A stretch of DNA of 64,000 nt from Persicaria tinctoria (lineage: Eukaryota > Streptophyta > Magnoliopsida > Caryophyllales > Polygonaceae), in the NCBI GenBank assembly GCA_037127255.1, contig JBANSL010000008.1:7435396-7499395 (forward strand). Direction: 5' to 3'. A model generated the notes under the pieces. The model was given only the letters and a program-made list of their open reading frames with translations. It made no database searches and was not told where the DNA came from. Positions 11,744 to 24,119 of the stretch are shown one piece after another. The position numbers and the translations under genes were made by a program. Position 1 is the first letter of the stretch; the number at the start of each line of letters is the position of its first letter.

Positions 11744-12301
11744 TTGCCTCAAAATCCAAACTTTTCTCCTCGAATTTCAACCTCAGCCACCATTGGGGTT
11801 TGAATCTGTGTCTTTGCTTTGTTCGAACTCAAGAGCTTCCCCAACCTGGGATTTGTTTAAGCAGGAACAGTTGGATTGAAGGAATCAAAAGTTTGGGGGG
11901 ATTAAACAAAGAGTATTGCAGTACAACGAGTGAAGCAAAGAATACCTAGAGATTTGCGAAGCCACTTCACCCACTCCCCTTTGAATCGACCAGAGAAACA
12001 GGGACTAATTAATTGGGGATTTAGGGTTTGAATTTAGTATTGATTGTTTCAGATGGGGATGGCACTTTGTTCGAGTGAGTGCTTTTGGGAGGGTTTAGTT
12101 GTAATTTGCAATGGGGTGTGGAAATGCACTGTGCACCCGCCATTTGAGCCAGCTAGGCCTTCAAATAAAAAAACAGAGGAGTGAGTTTAGTTGGAGGAAG
12201 AAGACATATCAATCCACATTTCCAAGAGAGAGAGACAGGTGATGGTGATGCCGTGGCTTCATTATTTTCCGGGTTTCCATTACTTTACCCTTCAAACAAA
12301 T
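11744..12301. other. Upstream region of the receptor kinase gene
   Basis: This holds the presumed 5' untranslated region and promoter of the minus-strand kinase. Short GAGA tracts occur near 12225. No regulatory site can be assigned with confidence. Confidence 0.35.
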
Positions 12302-12660
12302 GGGTTTCGTATGGGACGGAGTTAATAAATTAAACCGACTAAAATTATAAATAGGGTAAAATTTATAAACTGTTGGTAAAAAGTAGTTAAAAATTTATGA
12401 AAAAAATATAAACTCCGTATGGGTTAAAAAATAGTTTATTTGTAAAAAGTGTAGTTTATTTTGTTATTATTAGGGATATTATGGTATTTTCAAATCAAAT
12501 AAACCACATAAACTCCCAAAAAGCTATCAAAAATAGCTTCTTAAATAAACCCACAAATAAACTAAAATCTCCTAATAAACCCCTCCCTATACAAGGTTAA
12601 AATTTTCAACCCCCAATTTTAGTAGTTTATTAACTACTAAAATTGCATCCATACACACCC
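12302..12660. mobile_element. MITE of an unnamed family, copy 1
   Basis: This copy closely matches 63468-63863, starting GGGTTTCGTATGGGACGG and sharing GGTAAAA...TATAAACTGTTGGTAAAA, AAAAATTTATGAAAAAA and TATAAACTCCGTATGG. It ends CCATACACACCC, giving an imperfect terminal inverted repeat (about 10 of 12 positions). The target duplication is unclear, so the superfamily is left open. Confidence 0.7.
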
Positions 12661-15480
12661 ATGGTTTCGAAAATCCTATTTTCTCAATTTACCCAACACT
12701 AATGTAGCGGATATTTTGACTTTTTACTTTGATAAAAAAAACTAAATCCTCTTTAATTAACTTGTTATAGAATACTCTCTCGGTTGCTCGTGGTTGTATT
12801 GTCTTTGTTGATTTGGTTGTATTTCGGTTCTTTTATAACGGTTTGTCTGTTGTCGTTCTTTCGGGTTTTCGTCTCATTGGGCATGTCCGGTTCAAAAAAA
12901 ATGACATTTTACTATTTATGCACGTTTTTTAAAATGTGAAAACAATACTATAAAATAATAATTTTTTAAAAACTTTTATTCAATCATCTCATAATTATTG
13001 GTGATAAGTATAATATTATTAAAAATAATCATTAAAAAATTAATATTTAATATAGTTTTAACCATTTTAAAATTACGCCATTGACTTGAAAAGGTCAATT
13101 AAAATAAAATGGAGGTAGTATAATTATTAGTTATGTAATTTTAAGTCATTCTTATATATTTTGCATGTCTTTTTTATATAGTTGTTGTTTTCATTTTTAG
13201 AATAAATGTCTACACTTGTGTTTTATGCGTTTTTAGGTCATTTGGAGCTTGTTTGATGTCATTTTTGGAAACACGTTGGAATAAGATTAATTGAAATCAA
13301 GTTAAGATCACCAAGAATCTGTTAATAAAAAGCCGCTAAATTGTCTTGGCGTTTGATAATACCCCACGTCAAGTATCAGCCAAACATCTTTTAAAACATT
13401 GACTAATGACTATAACATAACATTCTCAATGAAATATATATATATATACACACACTTATATATATACTTAAATATGAGATTAAATAGATGCCACACACAC
13501 TCACAAAGGAAGCACATGTAATGTAATGTAGATATAGCAATTCAGTGGTCACATATAAGAGGACCCATAACGAAAGGTAACGCAAACCCAACAATTGACA
13601 GCAAATGTAAAACAAAGGCCAATGGGTGCATAGAACCCAGCATAAGATGACCAACACACTCATTTGGCACCATACGTTGCACTTTTGTTCTTGTACTAAG
13701 ACATATGTCGTCCTGGCCTTTGTGTTTTCCTACTCAAAATTCCATCCCATTTATCATTTTTAATCATGGATGGAGTCGGTCGACATAGTGGTTATGTTCA
13801 TGCCATTTTATTTTTGTATTGTAAGTTTGCTCTTTATATATGTGTTTGTAAATTTGATGTTGAAAAACCATTTTAAGGTGGGTCGGATTGGGTTGGGTTG
13901 AGAGTCGGGTCGGTTTTATCTGTGTTCAGATCTATTTCGAGTCAGGTCAGGTTCGGTTGGGCTCGATCTTGGATTCGGGTTACACATGACTCTAGATTTT
14001 CGGGTTTGGATCAGATAGGATTCTCGGGTCTGATCAGATTTCCTGTGCATTGTAGAGGATGTGGAGAACCGGAGAAGGAGACTTGAATTCCCAAAAATAA
14101 AATCCATATTAAAATTAATTTTATACTACTAATTATTGTTATTAATTACATTTTCCTGCTACCACATCACCATTTGACCCGAAAATTCACCGGAAACCAC
14201 CACGATATTATTTTTGGTTAATATAACAATAGTTTGTATATAAAATCGCCATTTTTAAAGTTCGTCTTATTTTTTTGTTCAAGGCTAACAACTCATACTA
14301 TTATTTTTGATGATTTTTCCAAAAAATAAAATATAGCAGTTTTTTTAAAATCACAGTTCGTTTTTTTACTGGACAAAATAGTGGAGCAATATTGGAGCGT
14401 AAATCGAAGTAAAGAAAATGATAATGGTAGATCCAAGGGCATTTTGGTGCTGTTTTTCAACTTCTTTAACATTATTATAATGACACAAGGTTCTACTTTA
14501 ATTTTATTTTTAACTAGAGTTAATTATTTTGACGAAGTTACTCGATCTTCTGCAAGTTGTGAAATCCAACGTCTATCCATGTTACGGAGTATCAAATTGT
14601 CTAGATTTTTTTTTTTTTTGTATAATTTTGTTGATATATTTTTATAATAAAGATCAGTATAATTCGTATATATTTTATATAAATTATTTTGTTGATATAT
14701 TTTTAAATGAGGTTACTTTGTGAGCTCATAAATTATTCTGGTTTTAAAAGAACTTAGATTCTGGTTTTAAAAGAACTTATAGAGTTATAGATGAGGTCCT
14801 AAAGACCTATGTCATTAAATGTCGAAGTCCCTAGCTAGTTAAAGGAAAATGTGTACAATTTTATCTTCCACTCTGTTACCATAACGGGATACGTGAGAGA
14901 ATCTTTTCTCACACTCGACAACATGGTTTTTACATTACACATAATCAATTCAATTTCCAACATGCATTTGTTTTTAGATAATTTATGACTATGAACGAGT
15001 CTCTCAATTAGTTATTTGTTAATATCTAGTCGCAGTGCTGGGATTATGCCTTTTGTATTAGGGTCATAGCCTCGACTTTTAGTAGAACCTGATTGTCATA
15101 GCCTCGGCATTTGTTTATTGTTTTTAGATAATTTATGAAGCTATAGTCGAACTATCATTATTTATCATTATTTGTGAGTGTTGATCCATCAAAAAAATTA
15201 GAATAATAAAAACTATATAAAATAGCCATTTTTTAAATAATTTTTCTTTACAATTTCATACTTATTAATAGTAATTACAAAATTGTTAAAAAAAATATTA
15301 AACAAAAATGATATTTGATATAGTTTCTATCATCTTATAAAAACGTGTGTAAATAGCAAATTAAATGACATATTTTACTTAACAAAATGAGTATATAGGT
15401 TGGTAACTACTTCTCTTATTAAAAGAAAATCTAATTGGACAAAAGAAGACTATTTTTTTTATAAGAGATAAGAATTTGGG
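12661..15480. repeat. Gene-poor DNA with decayed repeats and microsatellites
   Basis: No gene is seen. Recognisable pieces are a decayed Stowaway-like stretch (~12895-13118, ATGACATTTTACTATTTATGCACG), TA/CA microsatellite (~13436-13475), a GGTTCGGGT-type degenerate repeat (13876-14040), a 23-bp tandem duplication of CTGGTTTTAAAAGAACTTA at 14738 and 14761, and another Stowaway-like interior at ~15190-15395 without clear ends. Confidence 0.5.
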
Positions 15481-15489
15481 TAGCTCCAA

Positions 15490-15908
15490 ACTCTACTGAC
15501 CCAACACCCAATGACGTCCTTTGGGCGAGATCCAACCACCTTATCCGCGACACGGTTCACTTCACGGAAGATATGGTTGCAGGTAGCTTCCTCAAAACAC
15601 TACATAAGGTGCAGGGCGTCAGTGATGATCATCTCGATCTCCCAGTGGCAACGCCACACACAGAAAACTGAATTCATCATCATAAGGTTGTCACCTTCAA
15701 GCTCGGTCTAGCGGTATCCCAACTCAATGGCTGCAGTCAAGCCGGAATGGAGTGCAAGAGCTTCAACCGTTAAAGCTGAAACGTGGCCACATAAGGAGGC
15801 ACTACAGGCAGAGGACATGACACAACCAAAGTGATCGCGGATAACATAGACTGCCGATGCCTTTCTGGAGGCAACATGCATGGAGCCATCAGAGTTAAGT
15901 TTGAGCAC
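15490..15908 (-). pseudogene. LINE RNase H domain fragment
   Basis: On the minus strand, LKLNSDGSMHVASRKASA...VIRDHFG opens an RNase H-like fold as found at the end of plant LINE ORF2. After a frameshift near 15700 it continues through an in-frame stop to CNHIFREVNRVADKVVG, the usual C-terminal RNase H motif. There is one stop and one frame change, so it is dead. No adjoining reverse transcriptase is present. Confidence 0.65.
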
Positions 15909-16814
15909 ATTAATTCCTAGTTAATTTGGTCCATCTAAGGTTTTTCATATGCCTCGTTGTTGGATCTTTCGTCTCTTCTTTTGGTTCCATCCCTTTTAAG
16001 TATAGCATTTTAAATTCGATCTTTTAATTATTGCAGTTATAATGAGTCCTTTAATTGTTGCATTTGCATCTCATCCCAATATAAGGAGACCATATATGGA
16101 GAAAGGATAAACATGTATGATTTGGTGCATCCAATTTTGGTGAAGGAAAAACCTGAAGCTATATATTTGGCATCACAAAGACGCAACACACATATATTGT
16201 TAATAGGACGTCACTAGAGCATGTTTTTTTTAAGTATCACATCGTATGTTTTGTTTTTTCAAGTATCAAATCACACCTATATGAGGAAAGGGTAAAACAA
16301 TTTATATTTTGTAAAAAGTGAATGTAAACATAAAAAGAAGGCAAAGCATCAATGTAGTGTAGCTATATAGCCATGTAGGGATGTAATATGTAATATACCT
16401 ATATACACAAATGTACTTGTATGGTGTGAAAATGAGAATGGAGCAAAGTGGTGATTTTAAAGTGGATTTGATGATTTGGGAATATTGATGGATTTGGCAT
16501 AAATGGCGGTAGCTATATAAGCTTTTTGCATCTCTTCCTGATTTTGAGGCACCCCACGTGCTAAAGTGAATCTCCTCTCTTTCTTTTTCTCCTCCTACTA
16601 TTTGAAGTCGTCCAAGTGTGTGGATTCCGAATGTATTATAAATATAATCACTTTATGTTGTTGATGTAAGTAATTTATAATATATTTAAAATAACATAAT
16701 AAAATAAAATATTTTATATTTTATTTTATAAGGTAAAATAATTACATTAAGTTTATAAGGTAATAAATTAAGTGAAACAAATACTTTTTTATTATAAACA
16801 TAAATACTTGTAAT
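15909..16814. other. Intergenic, no gene seen
   Basis: AT-rich stretch. No coding region, RNA gene or complete element was recognised. Confidence 0.45.
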
Positions 16815-17028
16815 CAGGGGCGGAGTCAGGGGGCATGTGGTGGCTCAAGCCCCCTTGGATATTAAAAAAAAATATGTTTTATATATATAGCAAAAGAGGG
16901 TATTCAAGATACAAAACAACATTATAACACTAGTGGTTGGAGGGTGGAGTGTGGTAAATGAAGGTCTTGAGTTCGAATCACCCTTGCACCGAGCTCCCCT
17001 TTTGGAGAAATTGCTGCCTCCGCCCCTG
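16815..17028. mobile_element. Non-autonomous hAT element, 214 bp
   Basis: The left end CAGGGGCGGAGTCAG and the inverted right end CAGGGGCGGAGGCAG match at 14 of 15 bases. The element is flanked by an exact 8-bp duplication CTTGTAAT (16807-16814 and 17029-17036), diagnostic of hAT. The interior has a stretch resembling a polymerase III B box (GAGTTCGAATC, ~16970). No protein is encoded. A dead hAT transposase lies about 900 bp downstream, but relationship to it is not shown. Confidence 0.9.
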
Positions 17029-17936
17029 CTTGTAATCCAAACATACCCTAAGACCATCTAGTTTTTTCTAAAATTTCTTTAAGGGAAATAATATATATAT
17101 TTATTAAATTATTTTTACTTTATTTTTAACAGCTTCTCAATTTTAAAGATTTGAAAAATTATTTAGTTTTGAAAAATGGTGAAGATTTGAGAAAGTCTCT
17201 TTATCATTTCTGATGCTTTCCTATTTTGGAGAATGAAATAAGAAATTTGTTCAACAAAAAAAAACTTTAAAATTCACAAAATAGAGAATTTCTTAAATAC
17301 AATAATTTCACACCTATTTTAAAGGTGTATAATGTACACTCGCGGATGGAGGGGTGGGTTGGTATGGACCCTAGCCCACCAAAAAAAAATCATATTTTCG
17401 ATGGTAGCGTGTTTGACACTACAATTTCTATCGTTTCTGATTCCCAATCTAATTTTGCGCTTGGACCCTAACTCGTTGAAAAGAAGAATCGAAGAATTGA
17501 AGGGGCAAGATTTATACAACCTCCACTAGAAATAGGTAATCCTTCATCGATCGCTCTCCTAGATTCTTCCTCCACTTCCGCTTTATGCTTCTATCATTTC
17601 TGCACCCGAACTCGTTGGCCTGATCGGTGTTATTTGTTTGCTTTGTGATTTTGGATTATTTGTTTTAATGTAAGTTGGAAATAGGTAATGCTTCTATAGA
17701 TTTGTGTTTTTCTTTGCTTCTCTATCTATTCTGCACCAGAATTTGGATTGCTTCTCTATATGTTTTCTTCTTCTCGTGTGATTCGTGTCGCTTTCACTGG
17801 CGCTCAGCTGTTGTCGGTTTATGCTTCGACTGCTCAAGCATAAAACGACTTGTTTTATGCATCTGTTGTTCAGGCGCTCAAGCATTTCAGCAATAATCCA
17901 TTAACATACTAGATGCACTTCAGCATCTATCCACTG

Positions 17937-18619
17937 CAAGAATTCTTCTACAAGATCTACGAGATGAAGGTTAGGAGAAATTACTTTAAACAGTTACAGA
18001 TTTTTGCTCAAAACATGGAGCTGAGGTATATACTCAACATGATAACGATGCTCTAAAGTCGTTTGCCTTGCACCACGACCAATTGCACTACTCATATCAG
18101 GTACCTCAACTCCATGTTTTGGAGCCAATAGATTGCTTTTGTTCATTTAATGAGTCGTCAGTTAGACTATTTCAGCTTAGTGTAGCATTGGAGCCAAGAG
18201 ATTGCTTTCGTTCATTTAATTCAGAAGATGTCTACAAGCTTGCAGAAGGAGTTTTATCCAGTGGATTTTGAGGAAGATGAAAGGTATGCTTTTGTTCATT
18301 TAATTATGAGTTTCAAGCTCCAACACTTGCAAAATTGATGGAGAAGTTGGTGGAAACAAAAAAGGACGAGCAGTTTAGAATGATAAGTAGATTGATTCGA
18401 CTTGTATTAACATTGCCAGTGTCTACTGCTGCTACCAAATGAGCATTTTCAGCAATAAAACATTTGAAGACCGACATTCGCAACAAAATGGCCGATGACT
18501 TTCTTGCCGATGCTTTGATCATTTATATCGGAAGAGAGTTTGCTTGTAAAATTGACATAAATTCTGTTATAGATGACTTTGCTAAATCAAAAGGTCATCG
18601 TGTTCGTTTTACTAATTAG
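17937..18619 (+). pseudogene. hAT transposase C-terminal half, degenerate
   Basis: The plus strand carries the C-terminal part of a hAT transposase of the type with an N-terminal TTF zinc finger. Recognisable pieces are a degenerate helical region (~17937-18060), FRSFNSEDVYKLAEG (~18208-18252) and the dimerisation domain (~18330-18619), with LIRLVLTLPVSTAATK, AFSAIKHLKTDIRNKMADDF and LADALIIYIGREF. Stops and frameshifts interrupt it (for example a TGA between AATK and AFSA). Between the pieces the phrase GATTGCTTTTGTTCATTTAA is present three times in slightly different forms (~18131, 18200, 18284), marking internal duplications. The upstream catalytic half is missing. Confidence 0.75.
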
Positions 18620-20579
18620 TTCACTAGATTGTAAATTGTTCGTATGAACACTTTTTCCAATGATTTTGGTGTTGGGAAATTTGTAGATCAATTTATACTT
18701 TTAGGTTCTTTGAATCTCGTCCATCCCTTCAGAGTGTCCTGGCTGCGTCGCGATAATGTATATAGACGGCCGCACCTAACATATAGTTGATGTATATATC
18801 GCGTTCAGAGTCGATCTTGGTTTTATAATGCAGACTTTAATATACTGTATATATAAGTTGCTATTAATAATATTATGAAATAAAGTCTAAAAAGAAAGCA
18901 AACAAAGGGCATGTAATGTGTATAGACTGCCGCACCTAATAACCCACAAGCCCCTGTTTTTAGGAGGCGGTCGTGGACACTTTGGGAGTCAAACTTCGAA
19001 TCTGTCCCCGTTTCTTCTGCGTCATTACTAACATAATTAACTTAACATATATATATTTATATATTTTTTTTGATGAAAATCATGTTTTAAAATTTCTATA
19101 TAAATGAAAGATCAATTATTTTGCAATATGATTTGATTCAAGTTTTCAAACATAATTTTAATAATTTTTTTCTAAATATATATATTGATAGTTGTTTGAA
19201 ATATAAATATAATTTTAAAAATATAAATTCATAACATGATTTTTATTCAATTTATAAATTTTTTAAATACAATTTTTTTTCTTCAAATTTTTACAAATTG
19301 CAGCGGTGATACATTCAAAGTTGAAACTTGAAACCGATCATTGTATCGCCCTTTTTAAACAGGAGAATAATAACGAATGGAAGAGTATCATTTAGAAATA
19401 AAAACTCATTTTATAACTCATAGGTAGTTTAAAATCTCTATCAAACATTAGAAGTGGCAATGGTTTGGGTCATGTTGGTTTCGGGTTTGGACATATGGGT
19501 TTTAGGTTATTCGAGTTTCGTGTAATGTCTTGTGATTGGATCATTGGGATCGAAACCATTACGGAATGATTTAAACGAAACGGACTTACGAATAGTACTC
19601 AAAGATCCCCGTTTCGAACCCCGGATGATCGCTCTTTATTTATCAAATTCAAGATCACCAATTTCAAGATGATTGGGATCGATTTAGATTTGAGTTTCAA
19701 TTGTCTTGGTTTTGATTATTCAGATTTTGGTTGTCTTATATTTCAGTTATTTTGGATTTTTTCTCGTATTTTTATTATTTCAATATTTATTTTTAAAAGT
19801 TTTTCACAATGTATCTAAAATTTTATTTTATTTCGGGTTTGGTTATAACAAATTCGGTCATATTGAGTTTCGCTTGAATCGAGTTCAATTCTTTTAGATA
19901 TGGGTCAGTTTCAATTATCAGTTATTCGGATGTCGAGTAAAAAATAGATCAGAACAATTTCTAGGTATTGCATTTCACCAAGTTATAGATATTCAAATTT
20001 TTACCAAAAAAAATTATAGATATTCAAATCAATCTAAATCTATTTTAGATGAGTCAAGTCGGATTTTCATATTCGGGTTAAATTTTGCCAACTCTATAAA
20101 CCATATCGCTAGGTGAGAACTCAAGAAGTGGATATATAGGCGGGGTCCACAAAAAGGAATCCGGGATCATGGGCTCCTTTTGGCCCGGTTCAGGAGTATA
20201 TATATGTATTTGCTTACACGAGGGCCTTTAATTAAAAAAGGCAATTCATTGTGGGCCCGTTAAAAGCTCCTTGTCAGGCACATGTATGGGCCCATCGGGT
20301 ATCTCGCTACCCTCCAATAATATAACACCAAAATCCTCCTGGGCCTCACTCCAAGCCCACTTCCTTTTTTTATACTATTATTTTTAAAGGATTTTTCTTT
20401 AAACAACCAAAAAAAAAATCCATTATAACTTTTTTTAAAATATAATTTCAATTCAATGCATTACTGATGCCTTGTTAAAGTCGGCTGGGTCCGGTGGGGT
20501 CAAGACGGTGGAGGGAGGCCGTGTGTGCGGGCCCACATACGGAAGACTCGAATAACACATAAACCCGAACGGGGTTCCA
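18620..20579. repeat. Gene-poor DNA with degenerate repeats
   Basis: No gene is seen. A long degenerate stretch of GGGTTTGG / TTCGAGTTTCG-like words at 19450-20090 resembles the one at 13876-14040. Poly-A and poly-T rich DNA makes up the rest. Confidence 0.45.
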
Positions 20580-20700
20580 TCTCCAAACCAATTGGAAATG
20601 AGAGGAGTAGCCCTTCAACTTTATATGTTGTTCAATCATTCTCTATATAACCGATGTGGGACAACCACATTCCAACATGCCTAGCTTAGCTTTTATTCGA
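20580..20700 (-). repeat. LTR-like sequence, possible solo LTR piece
   Basis: The motif CCAATTGGAAATGAGAGGAGTAG is followed by CTATATAA and a GTCCCACATCGG motif on the minus strand. A related CCAATTGGCAATAAGAGGAG block occurs at about 40232. In my experience this word pair belongs to plant LTR retrotransposon ends. No internal retroelement genes lie nearby, and ends and target duplication were not found. Confidence 0.3.
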
Positions 20701-21260
20701 GGGATAACAAAAGTCGTGTGTTTCGTTCATTGCGTTACGCTTGCTAGTGTGAGAGTTTCATAGACAACAGATCGAGCTCCTTTGTTTGTAGGGTCCATAG
20801 ACGTGTGGTCAAATCTTAATGGCTTTGTGATGAGTCTAACTCTGAAATTTCCATTGTTATTTCCTACGAGCCTCCATATGTAGTTCTCCAAACGATCCCT
20901 CATGGGAGTTGACGACTCCAAACACTAGGACTCCCTCCGACATAGGTTGTGACCAATTTATGGCTCCATTGCCTTTCTTTTCACCACTCAATTCAACCTC
21001 CTTAATAGGTAAATAGATAGATAAGGTGAAAAAAGCTAGAGTTATAAAAATAAGACCAAACAAAGGGTCTTATACCCAAAAAAACACAATTTGTACCTTC
21101 CACTATACATGACCAACTAGCCTTGTTCATATCCATTTGTGACTTGCACTTGCACAAAGTGGATAATGATTTTGCTAAATATCCCGACTTTTGGGGTATG
21201 CCGCGACTAGTACTCTTAAGTCTTAACTATCAAAGCCAACAAGTATTCAACAATTTAGTA

Positions 21261-21497
21261 CTCCCTCTGTTAATTAAAACTTGTCGTTTACTATTCATGC
21301 ACGCTTTTTTAGAACGATAAAAACTATATGAAATATTAACTTTTTTTAAAATTTGTTTTTATAAATTCATACTTAATAGTAACAAGTATGAAATTATTTA
21401 AAAAATATATTTAAAAAGTTAATATTTTATATGGTTTTTAACACCTTAAAAAACGTGCGTGAATAGTAAAACGTCAAGTTTTAATTAACGGAGGGAG
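21261..21497. mobile_element. Stowaway-type MITE, 237 bp
   Basis: It starts CTCCCTCTGTTAATTAAAAC and ends with the inverse TTTTAATTAACGGAGGGAG. TA lies on each side (21259-21260 and 21498-21499). It is the same family as the element at 5381. It sits about 400 bp upstream of the ITPase start and could affect that promoter. Confidence 0.88.
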
Positions 21498-21896
21498 TAT
21501 TAAATTGCAGGATCTACTCGTTGCAGTGAAACTTTAGGGTTCTAATCGTAATCTACTTCAGAGTTAAGATATGAAGCGAAATTTGTATAGTTTATGGCAG
21601 AGATTGCCCCTACCTTCATATGTTCAAATATTTGTTGCAATTTGCTCCCTAACAAAAAAAAAGGTGTTACCATGAGCATTTTTTTGGCTAAAATATTTAC
21701 AAAAAATCATTTGGCCCAGATATATATTGGGCCGGCCCAGTAGAGGTTTGGAGGTGTGGCCCAGACCAATAATAAACAACTTTACCGCGAGGTGAATCCC
21801 TTCTCACGGTAACTGCCTCCGGCTCCGATTGTTCATTTGTTCCCCAGTCAGTCCTCGTCTCCGCCGCCCATCTCCGTCTTCTTTATGTCTGTTTCA

Positions 21897-24018
21897 ATGG
21901 CGGCCGCCCGAGGTTTGGTATTGCCCCGGCCGGTGACGTTCGTGACGGGAAACCCTAAGAAGCTGGAAGAAGTCAAAGCCATCTTGGGCCAATCTATTCC
22001 TTTTCAGTCGCTTAAGCTCGATCGTAAGCTTCTATTTTTCAAGATTGCTTCTTTTTGTTACAATCTACTAGTTATTTTCAAAATTGCTTGAATTTGACCT
22101 AATTCGTCCCCTTTGATTGCAAACAGTGCCGGAATTACAAGGGGAGCCCGAAGATATCTCCAAGGAAAAGGCTCGTTTGGCTGCCGCACAGGTAACCCCC
22201 TTTTCATCTCCTACTCTCTCTGAACTGTTGAGTGTTGACCTAATTGGAGTTTAATTGGGGTTTTTTGGTTTGGGAAGGTCAATGGACCAGTTCTCGTGGA
22301 AGACACTTGCCTTTGTTTCAATGCACTTAAGGGACTTCCCGGTATGTTGTTCATCATCACACTAATTTCTTAAGTGTAATTTTGTTCTGTTTATTGGGAT
22401 TTTTAATACCTTATTATGTTGGTTTTGTTTTACCAATTTTGCAGGACCTTACATGTAAGTTCTCCTGTATGCACTGATTCAATCATCCTTATACTGTCAA
22501 TGTAAGAGATTTTTGGCTGCCCTTTTATCTTGTGGTGATGGAATTTGAAGTGATACCTTTTGAATCATTTTAGTTGAAAGTGGATTTACAAGTAGATTGA
22601 TGCTTTCCTTGTGTCCGTGTCGCATTTGTTTCCATTCCATGCCCGAGACGGTTGGTATCATAGGTTTAGTGATGTGGAGAGGTTGAAGGAGATAAGCATT
22701 GTAGATGAATATTAAGAAAACCAAAGTTACCTTTATAAATCCTCATATTGAATCACTTCATTTGCCGTTGATGGTATGTTAAGGAGAGAGGATTTAGGTT
22801 ATGTAACGACCCTAGAGGTGTACTAGTAGGTGTTGATATTAACAGTTAATAAGTGATATAGACAGCTAAAGATATTGTAATAAGTGATATAGAAGGCTAA
22901 AGATATGTTCTATATCACTTATTAACTAGTAGTATTAATGCCCGCTAGCCATTGTATAGAATATAGATCCTGTATGTGTTCGTGTTACTAATTTGTTACT
23001 TTCCTGTTGATGGTCCTGCTTTGTGGTCACGGAATCAAACTCTTCTAGCAAATGGTTTCTGGAGAAAACTGGCCATGAAGGTTTGATTTTCTGGTTGTGC
23101 TTTTGGTTATAATAGTCCATTTCATTTTCTTTAGTCTGGGTCGGTCTACTAAGTTCATGTAGGTGATCCCTACTTATGTGGGCATCTCCCTCGTAGGTCT
23201 TAACAATTTACTGATGGCTTATGAGGACAAATCTGCTTATGCCTTATGCGTGTTCTCTCTTTCCCTTGGACCGAATGCAGAACCTATCACGTTCCTTGGA
23301 AAGACAATGGTACAGTTTCTCTTGTGGTATCTCTTTCATTTGAGGTGTCAATCCCAAATCATATTCATGAATTGTCTGTTTAACTTATGTTTTGTCCGAG
23401 TAACTCATCCGAATGACTAATGAACTCTTGCAACATTAGGACGGCGAATCAATGGATTAATAATTTAATATCACATGCCTCATATTAAACTTATGAACTT
23501 TGTGTGGCACACAAATATCTAAGAATCACTTACAATCTTATTACAATCTTTCCTTGGCCAGCAAATTTCTTGCTCTTGATGAGCATATTTTTTAACGCTT
23601 TGATCGCAAATGAGGAATAGTAATGCTAAGCCAAGACAGCTTACTTAGCGGCAGTCTTGGCTTAGCATTATTATTCCTCATTTACGATCAAAGCTAACAC
23701 ATTATGAGGAATAATAATGCTAACACATTCATATGGCATTTTAGGGGAAGATTGTACCAGCAAGAGGACCCAATGATTTCGGCTGGGATCCAGTATTTCA
23801 ACCCGATGGCTATGAGCTGACGTAAGCCTCTTTCTTCCATTAGTTTTCTTGATTATAAGGCTTATCTTTGCTGATCATAATGTCACTCTTCATTACTTTG
23901 TAGCTATGCTGAGATGCCCAAGGAAGAGAAGAACAAAATATCACACCGTGGGAGGGCTCTCTCGCTAGTGAAATCCCATTTTGCGGAAGCTGGGTACACT
24001 TTCCAGACAGATTACTAG
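21897..24018 (+). CDS. Inosine triphosphate pyrophosphatase (ITPase, HAM1-like)
   Basis: Eight exons: 21897-22023, 22127-22191, 22278-22341, 22445-22454, 23049-23080, 23197-23309, 23745-23821 and 23904-24018, all with GT-AG introns and compatible phases. They sum to 603 nt, giving 200 aa, close to the usual ~205. An in-frame ATG at 21885 would add four residues; 21897 (MAAARG) resembles relatives better. Family hallmarks are present: [18 protein letters not shown] substrate loop, [49 protein letters not shown] and [11 protein letters not shown]. The enzyme hydrolyses ITP, dITP and XTP to monophosphates in the cytosol, keeping deaminated purines out of nucleic acids. Exon 4 is only 10 nt. The C-terminus (QTDY, stop) is slightly shorter than in relatives. 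Confidence 0.93.
23598..23693 (+). repeat. Near-perfect 40-bp stem hairpin in ITPase intron 6
   Basis: Arms 23598-23637 and 23654-23693 pair at 38 of 40 positions with a 16-nt loop. A partial extra copy of the arm (ATGAGGAATAATAATGC, ~23704) follows at once. It could be a tiny MITE, an inverted duplication, or a young microRNA-like precursor transcribed with the host intron. Confidence 0.8.
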
Positions 24019-24119
24019 ATTAGTAAGAAATATCACACCGTGGGAGGGCTCTCTCGCTAGTGAAATCCCATTTTGCGGAAGCTGGGTACACTTTCCAGAC
24101 AGATTACTAGATTAGTAAG
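23936..24119 (+). repeat. 92-bp tandem duplication over the ITPase stop codon
   Basis: The segment from AAATATCACACCG to GATTAGTAAG occurs twice head to tail (23936-24027 and 24028-24119) with no visible difference, and the sequence after it starts again AAATAT. The first copy contains the last ~27 codons and the TAG stop, so the second falls in the 3' untranslated region. Identity suggests a very recent event, or an assembly artefact. Confidence 0.9.

Noticed and set aside
11744..11752. Three extra codons at the receptor kinase start
   Set aside because: They begin with TTG; ATG at 11743 is directly inside and precedes the signal peptide.
20640..20670. snRNA-type promoter (GTCCCACATCGG with TATA)
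   Set aside because: The TATA-like word touches the upstream element instead of lying ~30 bases away, and no snRNA follows; the text fits an LTR better.
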